From Anaerolineae bacterium (GTDB lineage Bacteria; Chloroflexota; Anaerolineae; Aggregatilineales; Phototrophicaceae), in the NCBI GenBank assembly GCA_020848855.1, contig JADLHH010000127.1:1-20116 (forward strand): a stretch of DNA of 20,116 bases. Reading direction: 5' to 3'. Made by a program: the position numbers and the translations under genes. Under the pieces are notes generated by a model that searched no databases, was not told the origin of the DNA, and was given only the letters and a program-made list of their open reading frames with translations. Every line of letters begins with the position of its first letter. Position 1 is the first letter of the stretch. Positions 7,796 through 13,553 of this stretch are shown one piece after another.

Positions 7796-7821
7796 GGGCA
7801 GACACGCGTGTCTGCCCCTAC
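7796..7821. repeat. GTAGGGGC-family palindrome (upstream of M14 peptidase)
   Basis: A perfect 22-bp palindrome, GGGCAGACACG followed by its complement (7796-7817), ends in the family tail CCCCTAC. It lies in the divergent region between the sugar regulator and the peptidase gene. A weaker GTGGG/CCCAC hairpin with the word TTTGCCATG sits just before it (about 7751-7768). Confidence 0.8.
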
Positions 7822-7920
7822 AAAATACGCTTTCGAACGGGAACCGGACGGTGGTACTCGCCGGATGGCGCGGGGTGATGTATGGTTACGCGAAAAAAAT
7901 CCCAGCGAAGGAGACGCCCG

Positions 7921-9606
7921 ATGCCCGACATTCACTTCGACCGTTACTACCGCTACGACGACCTGACGCGCCTGCTGCGCGAGTACGCCAGCGAGTACCC
8001 GCAGTTGGTGCAGGTCGAGAGCATCGGCAGGAGCTACGAGGGACGCGACATCTGGCTGGCGACGGTCACGGCGGGCGGGAACGCCGCCGAAAAGCCGGCG
8101 CTGTGGGTCAACGGCAACATCCACGCCTCGGAAGTGTCGGCGACGAGCGTGTGCCTGCATCTGATCCAGACGCTGGTGACCGGCTACGGCAGCGACGAGA
8201 CGATCACCCGCTGCCTGGATTCGCGGGCATTTTACATCTGCCCGCGCCCCGGTCCCGACGGCTCGGAACTGGCGATGGCGGAACACCCGAAGATCGTGCG
8301 GTCGAGCACACGGGCGTACCCGTTCGACGAAGACCCAGTCGGCGGGCTGGTGAGCGAGGACATCGACGGTGACGGGCGCATATTGACAATGCGGATTCCT
8401 GATCCCAATGGCGAATGGAAATCCTCCCCTGACGACCCGCGCCTGATGATCCGGCGCGATCCAGTCGAGACCGGCGGCACGTACTACCGCATCTTCTCGG
8501 AAGGGACGATTGACGATTACGACGGGCTGCTGATCGCCACGCAGAAATCGAAGCAGGGGCTTGACCTGAACCGCACCGACCCGGCGGGCTGGAAGCAGGA
8601 GAACGCACAGGCAGGGGCAGGTCCCTACCCTACGTCCGAGCCGGAAGTCCACGCTATCGTCGGTTTCATCGCCAGCCACCGGAACATCACCGGCGCGGTC
8701 GATTTCCACACGTGGAGCGGCGTGCTGCTGCGCCCGTTCTCGACCCAGAGCGACGACGGGTTCGCCGCCGAGGACCTGTGGACGTTCCAGAAGCTGGGCA
8801 CGAAAGGCACGGAAGTCACCGGCTACCCGGCGATCTCGCTGTGGCACGAATTCCGGTATCACCCCAAGCAGGTGCTGGCGGGCGGCTCCATCGACTGGAT
8901 GTTCGACCACCTCGGCATCTTCTCGTGGGCGGTCGAAATCTGGAGTCCGCAGCGGCAGGCGGGCATCACCGATTACCAGTACATCGACTGGTTCCGCGAA
9001 CACCCGGTCGAAGATGACCTGAAGATGCTCAAGTGGAGCGACGAGGTGCTGGACGGCAAAGGCTACGTCGACTGGTATCCGTTCGAACACCCGCAGCTTG
9101 GCAAGGTCGAACTCGGCGGATGGGATCACCTGTATGCGTGGCGCAACCCGCCGCCGCAGTTCCTCGAAAAAGAGATCGCACCATTTGACGACTGGCTGAT
9201 CTGGCTGCTGCTGATCTCGCCGCGCCTCGAACTGTACGACGCAACGGTCACGCCGCTGGGCGATGATAACTATCACCTGCGGCTGGTGGTGCAGAACACC
9301 GGCTGGCTGCCGAGCTACGTCTCCAAGCAAGCGCTAAACCGAAAAGTTGTGCGCGGCGTGATCGCCGAAATCGAACTGCCGGACGGCGCGACGCTGACGA
9401 CGGGTAAGCGCCGGATGGAAGTGAGCCAGCTTGAGGGGCGCGCCTACAAATACAGCGCGATGACGCCCTGGAACGTGCGCGATTCGAATACCAACGATCT
9501 CGCGCTGATCGAGTGGGTCGTTCATGCGCCTAATGGCGGCATGGCGACGCTTACGGCGCGTCACGACCGCGCCGGGCTGGTGCGCACGAAAGTCGAACTG
9601 AAGTAA
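7921..9606 (+). CDS. M14-family zinc carboxypeptidase
   Basis: 561 aa. The metal and catalytic residues of M14 peptidases are present: His68 and Glu71 in NGNIHASE, Asn217-Arg218 in GLDLNRTD, the third zinc ligand His263 in VDFHTWSG, and the general base Glu339 in SWAVEIWSP. It should therefore be an active exopeptidase. An EDIDGDGRIL stretch (about 146-155) resembles a calcium-binding loop. The part after about residue 430 (LRLVVQNTGWLPSYVS) looks like a beta-sandwich domain of CARDB type. No signal peptide is visible, which suggests a cytoplasmic enzyme. I chose the ATG at 7921, with GGAG 9 nt upstream. An in-frame ATG at 7882 would only add a basic stretch that is the translated ribosome-binding region. 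Codons 230-238 contain a repeat-like sequence. Confidence 0.93.
   Translation: MPDIHFDRYYRYDDLTRLLREYASEYPQLVQVESIGRSYEGRDIWLATVTAGGNAAEKPALWVNGNIHASEVSATSVCLHLIQTLVTGYGSDETITRCLDSRAFYICPRPGPDGSELAMAEHPKIVRSSTRAYPFDEDPVGGLVSEDIDGDGRILTMRIPDPNGEWKSSPDDPRLMIRRDPVETGGTYYRIFSEGTIDDYDGLLIATQKSKQGLDLNRTDPAGWKQENAQAGAGPYPTSEPEVHAIVGFIASHRNITGAVDFHTWSGVLLRPFSTQSDDGFAAEDLWTFQKLGTKGTEVTGYPAISLWHEFRYHPKQVLAGGSIDWMFDHLGIFSWAVEIWSPQRQAGITDYQYIDWFREHPVEDDLKMLKWSDEVLDGKGYVDWYPFEHPQLGKVELGGWDHLYAWRNPPPQFLEKEIAPFDDWLIWLLLISPRLELYDATVTPLGDDNYHLRLVVQNTGWLPSYVSKQALNRKVVRGVIAEIELPDGATLTTGKRRMEVSQLEGRAYKYSAMTPWNVRDSNTNDLALIEWVVHAPNGGMATLTARHDRAGLVRTKVELK
8609..8634. repeat. Repeat-like palindromic sequence inside the M14 coding region
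   Basis: CAGGGGCAGG with CCCTACCCTAC resembles a degenerate member of the GTAGGGGC family but lies in frame inside the peptidase gene. It encodes roughly AGAGPYPT between the Asn-Arg substrate-binding pair and the third zinc ligand. The match is imperfect, so chance similarity is possible. Confidence 0.35.
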
Positions 9607-9617
9607 CGAAGCATTTC

Positions 9618-9860
9618 TGGCAGGGGCATGGCGCTGCCATACCCCATGCGCATCAAGTTAGCAGTATTCAGAAGGGTTTCCATTGCGCCACCGGAGGCTG
9701 AAAGCCATCCGGCTACAAAACCAAGCCACATCAAGGTGGCTCAGGAGCCTGCTTGAGCAGGCTTCTTAATGCTAGCCCGGCGCTTCGAGCGTCGGGCGAA
9801 CAGCATGATAGTCCTTATCTTGATGCCCAGGGGCATGGCAGTGCTATGCCCCTGTATTGA
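9618..9860. repeat. Array of six consecutive hairpins from several repeat families
   Basis: After the peptidase gene come: GGGGCATGGC/GCCATaCCCC (about 9623-9645); CCGGAGGCT/AGCCATCCGG (9691-9712), then CGGCTACAAAAC; AGCCAC/GTGGCT (9724-9741); AGCCTGC-TTGA-GCAGGCT (9746-9763), followed by TCTT and possibly serving as terminator; GCCCGGCGCT-tcg-AGCGTCGGGC (9775-9797); and CAGGGGCAT/ATGCCCCTG (9828-9854). Hairpins two and three are copy 2 of the element at 1432-1486. The first and last are GTAGGGGC-like. No ORF of substance is seen in this stretch. Confidence 0.75.
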
Positions 9861-9886
9861 CCACCTGTGAACCATCGGCGACCCTC

Positions 9887-9916
9887 TTTACAAGCCGTGA
9901 AAACTTATGCTATACT
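9887..9916 (+). promoter_or_regulatory. Promoter of the RIO kinase leader
   Basis: TTTACA (9887-9892) is followed after 18 bp by TATACT (9911-9916), with TG two bases before it forming an extended -10. The predicted start near 9923 gives a leader of about 277 nt before the RIO kinase start codon, long enough for the ORF and structures described next. Confidence 0.6.
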
Positions 9917-9954
9917 GCTGAGCGGTGTCCGGTATCACTACGCAGGAGGCGTAT

Positions 9955-10011
9955 ATGTCCAACAAAGTCTTCACGATCCTTGTGCGCAAGGGTACGCCTG
10001 CTGCCGCTTAA
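9955..10011 (+). CDS. 18-codon leader ORF upstream of the RIO kinase gene
   Basis: The peptide MSNKVFTILVRKGTPAAA is preceded by a textbook ribosome-binding site, AGGAGG with a 7-nt spacer to the ATG, and by a good promoter about 40 bp earlier. It ends at TAA (10009-10011), 21 bases before a strong folded RNA region. Nothing else in the window has a better initiation signal. Its size and place suggest a regulatory leader peptide rather than a functional small protein. No arrest motif that I know is present, and I find no hydrophobic span. The role is inference; the initiation signals are seen directly. Confidence 0.5.
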   Translation: MSNKVFTILVRKGTPAAA

Positions 10012-10031
10012 GTTCTCCCCGTAAGCAATCC

Positions 10032-10189
10032 CAACAGGCGTACATCACGAGCGCCTCTGACGAGGCGTCGATACTGCCTGTTGACTCCGTGTGTGGTTCA
10101 TTCCCCAACGGTCAAGTCAACGTGCATGTTGTTTGGATTTCGCGGCTGGCATATGCCGGCATTGTTGACTGAATCTGACCGATTGAGGA
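10032..10189 (+). promoter_or_regulatory. Attenuator-like structured leader of the RIO kinase gene
   Basis: Four segments can pair in two exclusive ways. A (CAACAGGC, 10032-10039) pairs with B (GCCTGTTG, 10076-10083), enclosing a hairpin CGCCTC-TGAC-GAGGCG (10052-10067). C (AGTCAAC, 10115-10121) pairs with D (GTTGACT, 10164-10170), extended by CGGTCA (10109-10114) with TGACCG (10176-10181), and enclosing GGCTGGC-atat-GCCGGC-like pairing (10145-10160). But C is equally complementary to GTTGACT at 10080-10086, which overlaps B. So A:B plus C:D competes with B:C. The C:D stem ends four bases before the GAGGA (10185-10189) of the kinase gene. No U-tract follows, so control would be on translation or on Rho rather than intrinsic termination. 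Confidence 0.5.
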
Positions 10190-10199
10190 CATTTCTACC

Positions 10200-11201
10200 G
10201 TGAACGACTTCGACCAATACGAAGATTATGAATCCCGCTTCGACCCGATGCGTACCGACCGCCGCGCGCGCCGCCAGCGTAAGCCGCAGGCGAATCACAA
10301 GCCGAAGAAGCAGCAGAACGCGGTAATCGAGGAGGTTGCCGACACGACCAACGCCGAGACCGGCTTCGAGACGACCTACAAACCCGGTCGCTTCGAAGAA
10401 GGCTGGCTGCTGGAATCGCTGCGCCCGTTCTACGACCGGGGCTTGATCACCGACGTGCTGGCGCGCGTCAAGGGCGGCAAGGAAGCCAACGTGTACTGCT
10501 GCGCCGCCAGCCCGGAGACCGGACTCGACCTGCTGGCGGCGAAGGTCTACCGCCCGCGCATGTTCCGCAACCTGCGCAACGACCAGATGTACCGCGAAGG
10601 GCGCGAACTGCTGACCGCCGACGGCAAGCACGGCAAGCCGGACGACCGCATGATCCGGGCGGTGGGCAAGAAGACGGCGTATGGGCAGCAGGTCGCGCAT
10701 ACGTCGTGGCTCATGTACGAATACTCGTCGCTGGAGCGCCTGTACGACGCCGGGGCAGCCGTCCCACGCCCGATCTCCAGCGCCGAAAACGCGCTGCTAA
10801 TGGGCTACTGCGGCGACGAGCGCATGGCGGCTCCGGCGCTCAACGAAATCGCGCTGGAGCTGGACGAAGCCAGACCGCTGCTGCTGGAAGTGCTGCGCAA
10901 CATCGAGATTATGCTGAAGAACGGCATGATTCACGGCGACCTGTCGGCATACAACATCCTGTACTGGGACGGCGAAATCACGCTGATCGACTTCCCGCAG
11001 GTGACGGACGCGCGGCAGAATTCGCAGGCGTACAAGATTTTGCAGCGCGACATCGTCCGCGTATGTGAATACTTCGAGGCGCAGGGAGTCCGCAGCGACG
11101 CCAGCGCCATCCTGTATCACATGTGGAAGCACTACGTCGAGCTGGACGCGCATTTGCGGGCTGCAGATTTGTCAGTGCTGATCGGCGAGGACGATGAGTA
11201 G
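10200..11201 (+). CDS. RIO-family (RIO1-like) atypical serine protein kinase
   Basis: This 333-aa protein has an N-terminal, basic and probably disordered tail (about 1-60) followed by a RIO kinase core. The core has the nucleotide-binding GGKEANVY (92-99), the lysine in AAKVYR (Lys115), the catalytic loop HGDLSAYNIL (245-254, Asp247) and the metal-binding LIDFPQ (Asp264), where RIO kinases replace the usual DFG. All key residues are present. RIO1/RIO2 kinases act in 40S ribosome maturation in eukaryotes and archaea; bacterial members are poorly understood. The start is GTG at 10200 with GAGGA 10 nt upstream. A stopless short frame (10126-10203) ends in a GTGA overlap with this start. The long structured leader suggests post-transcriptional control. 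Neighbouring genes for rRNA and tRNA modification fit a translation-related job. Confidence 0.93.
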   Translation: MNDFDQYEDYESRFDPMRTDRRARRQRKPQANHKPKKQQNAVIEEVADTTNAETGFETTYKPGRFEEGWLLESLRPFYDRGLITDVLARVKGGKEANVYCCAASPETGLDLLAAKVYRPRMFRNLRNDQMYREGRELLTADGKHGKPDDRMIRAVGKKTAYGQQVAHTSWLMYEYSSLERLYDAGAAVPRPISSAENALLMGYCGDERMAAPALNEIALELDEARPLLLEVLRNIEIMLKNGMIHGDLSAYNILYWDGEITLIDFPQVTDARQNSQAYKILQRDIVRVCEYFEAQGVRSDASAILYHMWKHYVELDAHLRAADLSVLIGEDDE

Positions 11202-11247
11202 CCTGACGTACGGGCACGATCAGCAAGTGCGCAATTCAAGCAAAAAT

Positions 11248-11284
11248 GGGCACAGGTGCAATCTTCGATTGCCTAGCTGTGCCC
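11248..11284. terminator. Hairpin between convergent RIO kinase and cupin genes
   Basis: GGGCACAG (11248-11255) pairs with CTGTGCCC (11277-11284), and inside it GCAATC-ttc-GATTGC (11258-11272) forms a perfect 6-bp stem. The element ends in CCCTACA like the GTAGGGGC family. It sits in the 93-bp gap between two convergent genes, where a bidirectional terminator is expected, but there is no T-tract on either side. A repeat element with incidental terminator function is the safer reading. Confidence 0.5.
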
Positions 11285-11294
11285 TACAGAACGG

Positions 11295-11681
11295 TCAGTC
11301 GGCGGAGATGGCAATATCTTCTGGCGCAGCGCGCGCCAGGATATACTCTACAGGTGTGTCGCCGGTCGCCTGGGTGCTGTGGATTAGCCCTGCCGGGATG
11401 TAGATGAAATCGCCAGCGGAGACATCTTCCCAGCGCTCGTCGTTGGGACCGAAGAACGCTCGCGCGCTCCCGGAGATGACGTAGACGGCGGTCTCGAACG
11501 GGTGATAATGACGCTTCGATTTTGAGCCTGCCGGGACGATGCCGACCGCCATACTGAGGTGCTGAGTCCCGCTGGTGGCAGCCGAAACGCCGAACTCGCG
11601 GATCAGCCCATGATCGGACTGGCTAACGGTTTGGTTAGAACGTACAATCGCGAAATCAGACTGAGGGAGGGTTTCCGACAT
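11295..11681 (-). CDS. Small single-domain cupin protein
   Basis: This 128-aa protein is one cupin barrel. Motif 1 is GSKSKRHYHPFETAVYVISG (about 53-72) with HxH and a nearby Glu as metal ligands. Motif 2 is AGDFIYIPAGLIHS (about 90-103), supplying the third histidine. Such small cupins are metal-binding enzymes or sugar/signal binders, and the exact reaction cannot be told. There is no signal peptide. Upstream of the ATG I see no clear ribosome-binding site (only GGCAGA). It is transcribed divergently from the small helix-turn-helix gene and converges on the RIO kinase gene, with no obvious functional link to either. Confidence 0.88.
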   Translation of the reverse strand: MSETLPQSDFAIVRSNQTVSQSDHGLIREFGVSAATSGTQHLSMAVGIVPAGSKSKRHYHPFETAVYVISGSARAFFGPNDERWEDVSAGDFIYIPAGLIHSTQATGDTPVEYILARAAPEDIAISAD

Positions 11682-11772
11682 TTTTCTGCCATTTTGACTA
11701 CTTTACAGGTTTCAAACATTCCATTATCTTTATAAACACACATAATATTTTATCGGGTCTAAACAGGATACC
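11682..11772 (+). promoter_or_regulatory. AT-rich divergent promoter region
   Basis: This 91-bp stretch is clearly more AT-rich than its surroundings. For the rightward gene pair, TTTACA (11702-11707) and TATCTT (11725-11730) are 17 bp apart, giving a leader of about 36 nt with AGGA before the ATG at 11773. For the leftward cupin gene, AT-rich hexamers such as GATAAT occur, but no convincing -35 goes with them. Confidence 0.45.
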
Positions 11773-12000
11773 ATGAGAAACCGAAGTCAAGAGGAGAATT
11801 TCCGGCTTTTGCTCGACGCCTTCCGGCTCGCAGGGTCGCGGGGGCTGTCCATCGATCAGGCACGAGAGATTGTTTTTGGAAAAGATTCGACGGCGGGGTC
11901 GCGCACTAAAAAGTTATTGGAGCGCCTCAAGTCCAAAGGCGTGATCCGCCCCCAGATGGGACTCGCCGGCATTGTTTACGTGATCAACGCCGGGCAGTAA
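11773..12000 (+). CDS. 75-aa winged-helix-like protein coupled to rsmI
   Basis: The protein is small and basic. NFRLLLDAFRLAGSRGLSIDQAREIVFG suggests helices, and SRTKKLLERLKSKGVIRPQ with the strand pair GLAGIVYVIN resembles a winged helix-turn-helix recognition helix and wing. The most similar architecture is a DNA- or RNA-binding winged helix, but I recognise no named family. The ATG has AGGA 6 nt upstream. Its TAA overlaps the rsmI ATG by one base (TAATG), so the two are translationally coupled and probably co-regulated. It may regulate the pair or assist the methyltransferase; both are guesses. Confidence 0.75.
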   Translation: MRNRSQEENFRLLLDAFRLAGSRGLSIDQAREIVFGKDSTAGSRTKKLLERLKSKGVIRPQMGLAGIVYVINAGQ

Positions 12001-12665
12001 TGGGCGACCTGTACGTCGTCCCAACTCCCATAGGTAATCTCGAAGACATCACAATCCGAGCGCTGCACATCCTGCGCAGCGTTAGCTTGATCGCGGCTGA
12101 AGACACCCGACATTCGCGCAAGCTGCTGACTCATTACGACATTCACACCCGGCTGACCAGCTACCACGAACATAACAAGCAGTCGAAGACGGGCGCGCTG
12201 CTCGATTTTCTGGCGTCCGGCGACGTGGCAATCATCACCGACGCGGGCACGCCCGGCATCTCCGACCCCGGCTATGAACTGATCGCCGGGGCGATTGACG
12301 CCGGAGTGCGCGTGATCGCGCTGCCGGGCGCGAACGCAATCACGACCAGCCTGAGCGCGTCCGGCTTGCCGACCGACTCGTTCCGGTTCTACGGCTTCCC
12401 GCCGCGCAAAGACAGCGAGCTACGCCAATTCCTGCAAGAGAAAGCCGATTTCCGCGAGACGCTGGTGTTCTACGAAAGCCCGAACCGGCTAATCAAGACG
12501 CTGGCGATAATGCGCGACGTGTGGGGCGAGCGGCAGGCGGTCGTCGGGCTGGAAGTGACCAAGCTGTTCGAGGAATTCGCACGCGGGACGCTCGGCGAAC
12601 TGGTTGAGCATTTTTCGCGCGAGCCGATACGTGGCGAGGTCACGGTGATGATTCAAGGGAAGTAA
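12000..12665 (+). CDS. rsmI: 16S rRNA (cytidine(1402)-2'-O)-methyltransferase RsmI
   Basis: 221 aa. It has the tetrapyrrole methylase-fold signature of RsmI: LYVVPTPIGNLEDITIRAL at the N-terminus, AAEDTRHSRKLL, SYHEHN, ITDAGTPGISDPGYELI, LPGANA and FYGFPPRKD, with the closing RGEVTVMIQGK. It uses S-adenosylmethionine to add the 2'-O-methyl group of C1402 in the decoding centre of 16S rRNA. It is shorter than the E. coli protein (286 aa) because the C-terminal extension is missing, as in several other bacteria. The start ATG overlaps the TAA of the upstream 75-aa gene. It faces a convergent gene for a predicted G1405 methyltransferase, whose target lies three bases away in the same rRNA helix. 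Confidence 0.96.
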   Translation: MGDLYVVPTPIGNLEDITIRALHILRSVSLIAAEDTRHSRKLLTHYDIHTRLTSYHEHNKQSKTGALLDFLASGDVAIITDAGTPGISDPGYELIAGAIDAGVRVIALPGANAITTSLSASGLPTDSFRFYGFPPRKDSELRQFLQEKADFRETLVFYESPNRLIKTLAIMRDVWGERQAVVGLEVTKLFEEFARGTLGELVEHFSREPIRGEVTVMIQGK

Positions 12666-12666
12666 C

Positions 12667-12747
12667 AACGAAAAAGATTCAACGCAAAGAGGAAGAACAA
12701 GACGCAAAGGGATTGCATGGTCGAACTACTTTGCGTCTTTGCGTTAA
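12667..12747. repeat. AACGCAAAG inverted-repeat element between convergent genes
   Basis: The right arm CTTTGCGTCTTTGCGTT (12729-12745) is the complement of AACGCAAAGACGCAAAG. The left arm has the same words split by about 12 bases: AACGCAAAGA (12681-12690) and GACGCAAAG (12701-12709). The element fills the gap between rsmI and the methyltransferase gene and supplies the TAA stop codon of the latter (12746-12744). It could work as a two-way terminator. Confidence 0.75.
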
Positions 12748-13553
12748 GGCACTTCTTTTGTCACCAGAAACGCCAGCTCGGTCGAGAAGTCGAAGCGCTC
12801 GACCGACCAGCCTCGCCCCGCAACCAACTCCCGAAACTGCGCGTCATAGTTGGCACGCATCCCCTTCGACGCCCCGCCCAGGCTATGAACCGGATACGAC
12901 ACGAGCAGATGCTTCGCCTGAAGTCCGTCGAGCAGGCGCGCACCGATGCTTTTGTCGATCTGCTGCAGGCACGGGATCGCCTTGACGACCAGCGCCAGGT
13001 CGACGGGCTGCGGCGGGACGGTCTGGGTCACGTCCGACGCCCACGCTTCGCCGGTCACGCCGAGCAGCGGGAACGCCCGGTTGAGGAAATCCGCCAGATC
13101 GGTGTAGATGTCACAGGCGAAATACTGCGCGTCGTCCGTCAGCGGCATGAACGGGATCGCCAGCGGGTTCAAGCCGCAGGCGACATCCAGCACCGAGCGC
13201 ACTGGTGCGATGCTGGCGAGGGTCGTCACGTAGAAATCGTCGAGGATCGGCAGGCGCTCGCGGGTCGAAGCGTGCGTTTGCATGAGCGCGCGGCAGCCTT
13301 CGCGGCGCGCGTCCAGCGGAGCGGCTTCGAGCCGCGCCAGCCACGATTCATACGGCGGCGGGGCGCTCAGGTAGGCGCCGGCGACCTGATGCAGCCGATT
13401 TTTGGTCGACTTGACCGCATCCCTGAGCTTCGGGCGCTTGCCGAGTTCTTCCGCGCCGAGCTTGCGCACCAGTTCGGGCGTGATGCTGCCGTACCTGGCG
13501 CTCGACCGTATGGCATCGACCAGAACGTCCAGCGGCGCTTCGAGGTCAGCCAT
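12744..13553 (-). CDS. Arm/Rmt-like 16S rRNA (guanine(1405)-N7)-methyltransferase homologue
   Basis: This 269-aa protein matches the ArmA/RmtB family throughout. It has NRLHQVAGAYLSAP (about 52-65; ArmA KLHQIWGSYYSA), THASTRERLPILDDFY (93-108; RmtB HASTKERLAELD), the SAM motif VLDVACGLNPLA (121-132; RmtB VLDIACGLNPLA), DLALVVKAIPCL (about 185-196) and SYPVHSLGG with KGMRANY (219-236; RmtB SFPTRSLGG, KGMEANY). These enzymes methylate G1405 of 16S rRNA and block binding of 4,6-disubstituted 2-deoxystreptamine aminoglycosides. Whether this homologue confers resistance or serves another role is not shown by sequence. The ATG, with GAGG 8 nt upstream, lies inside the last codons of tgt (ATGGCTGA, 8-bp overlap), so it is translated with tgt. 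No mobile-element genes flank it, which suggests a resident chromosomal gene. Confidence 0.9.
   Translation of the reverse strand: MADLEAPLDVLVDAIRSSARYGSITPELVRKLGAEELGKRPKLRDAVKSTKNRLHQVAGAYLSAPPPYESWLARLEAAPLDARREGCRALMQTHASTRERLPILDDFYVTTLASIAPVRSVLDVACGLNPLAIPFMPLTDDAQYFACDIYTDLADFLNRAFPLLGVTGEAWASDVTQTVPPQPVDLALVVKAIPCLQQIDKSIGARLLDGLQAKHLLVSYPVHSLGGASKGMRANYDAQFRELVAGRGWSVERFDFSTELAFLVTKEVP

Noticed and set aside
7720..9330. A 536-codon minus-strand frame across the peptidase gene
   Set aside because: It is a shadow of the M14 peptidase, whose zinc ligands are all in the plus-strand frame. No family motif appears in the antisense translation.
9618..9860. Hairpin array considered as a CRISPR array
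   Set aside because: The units differ in sequence and length, with no constant repeat and no regular spacers. No cas gene is nearby.
10048..10070. Hairpin read as an intrinsic terminator before the RIO kinase gene
   Set aside because: The stem is strong but is followed by mixed sequence with no T-tract.
9867..10172. A 101-codon frame spanning the RIO kinase leader
   Set aside because: It starts before the predicted transcript start, has no ribosome-binding site and unusual composition. The 18-codon ORF in another frame has far better signals.
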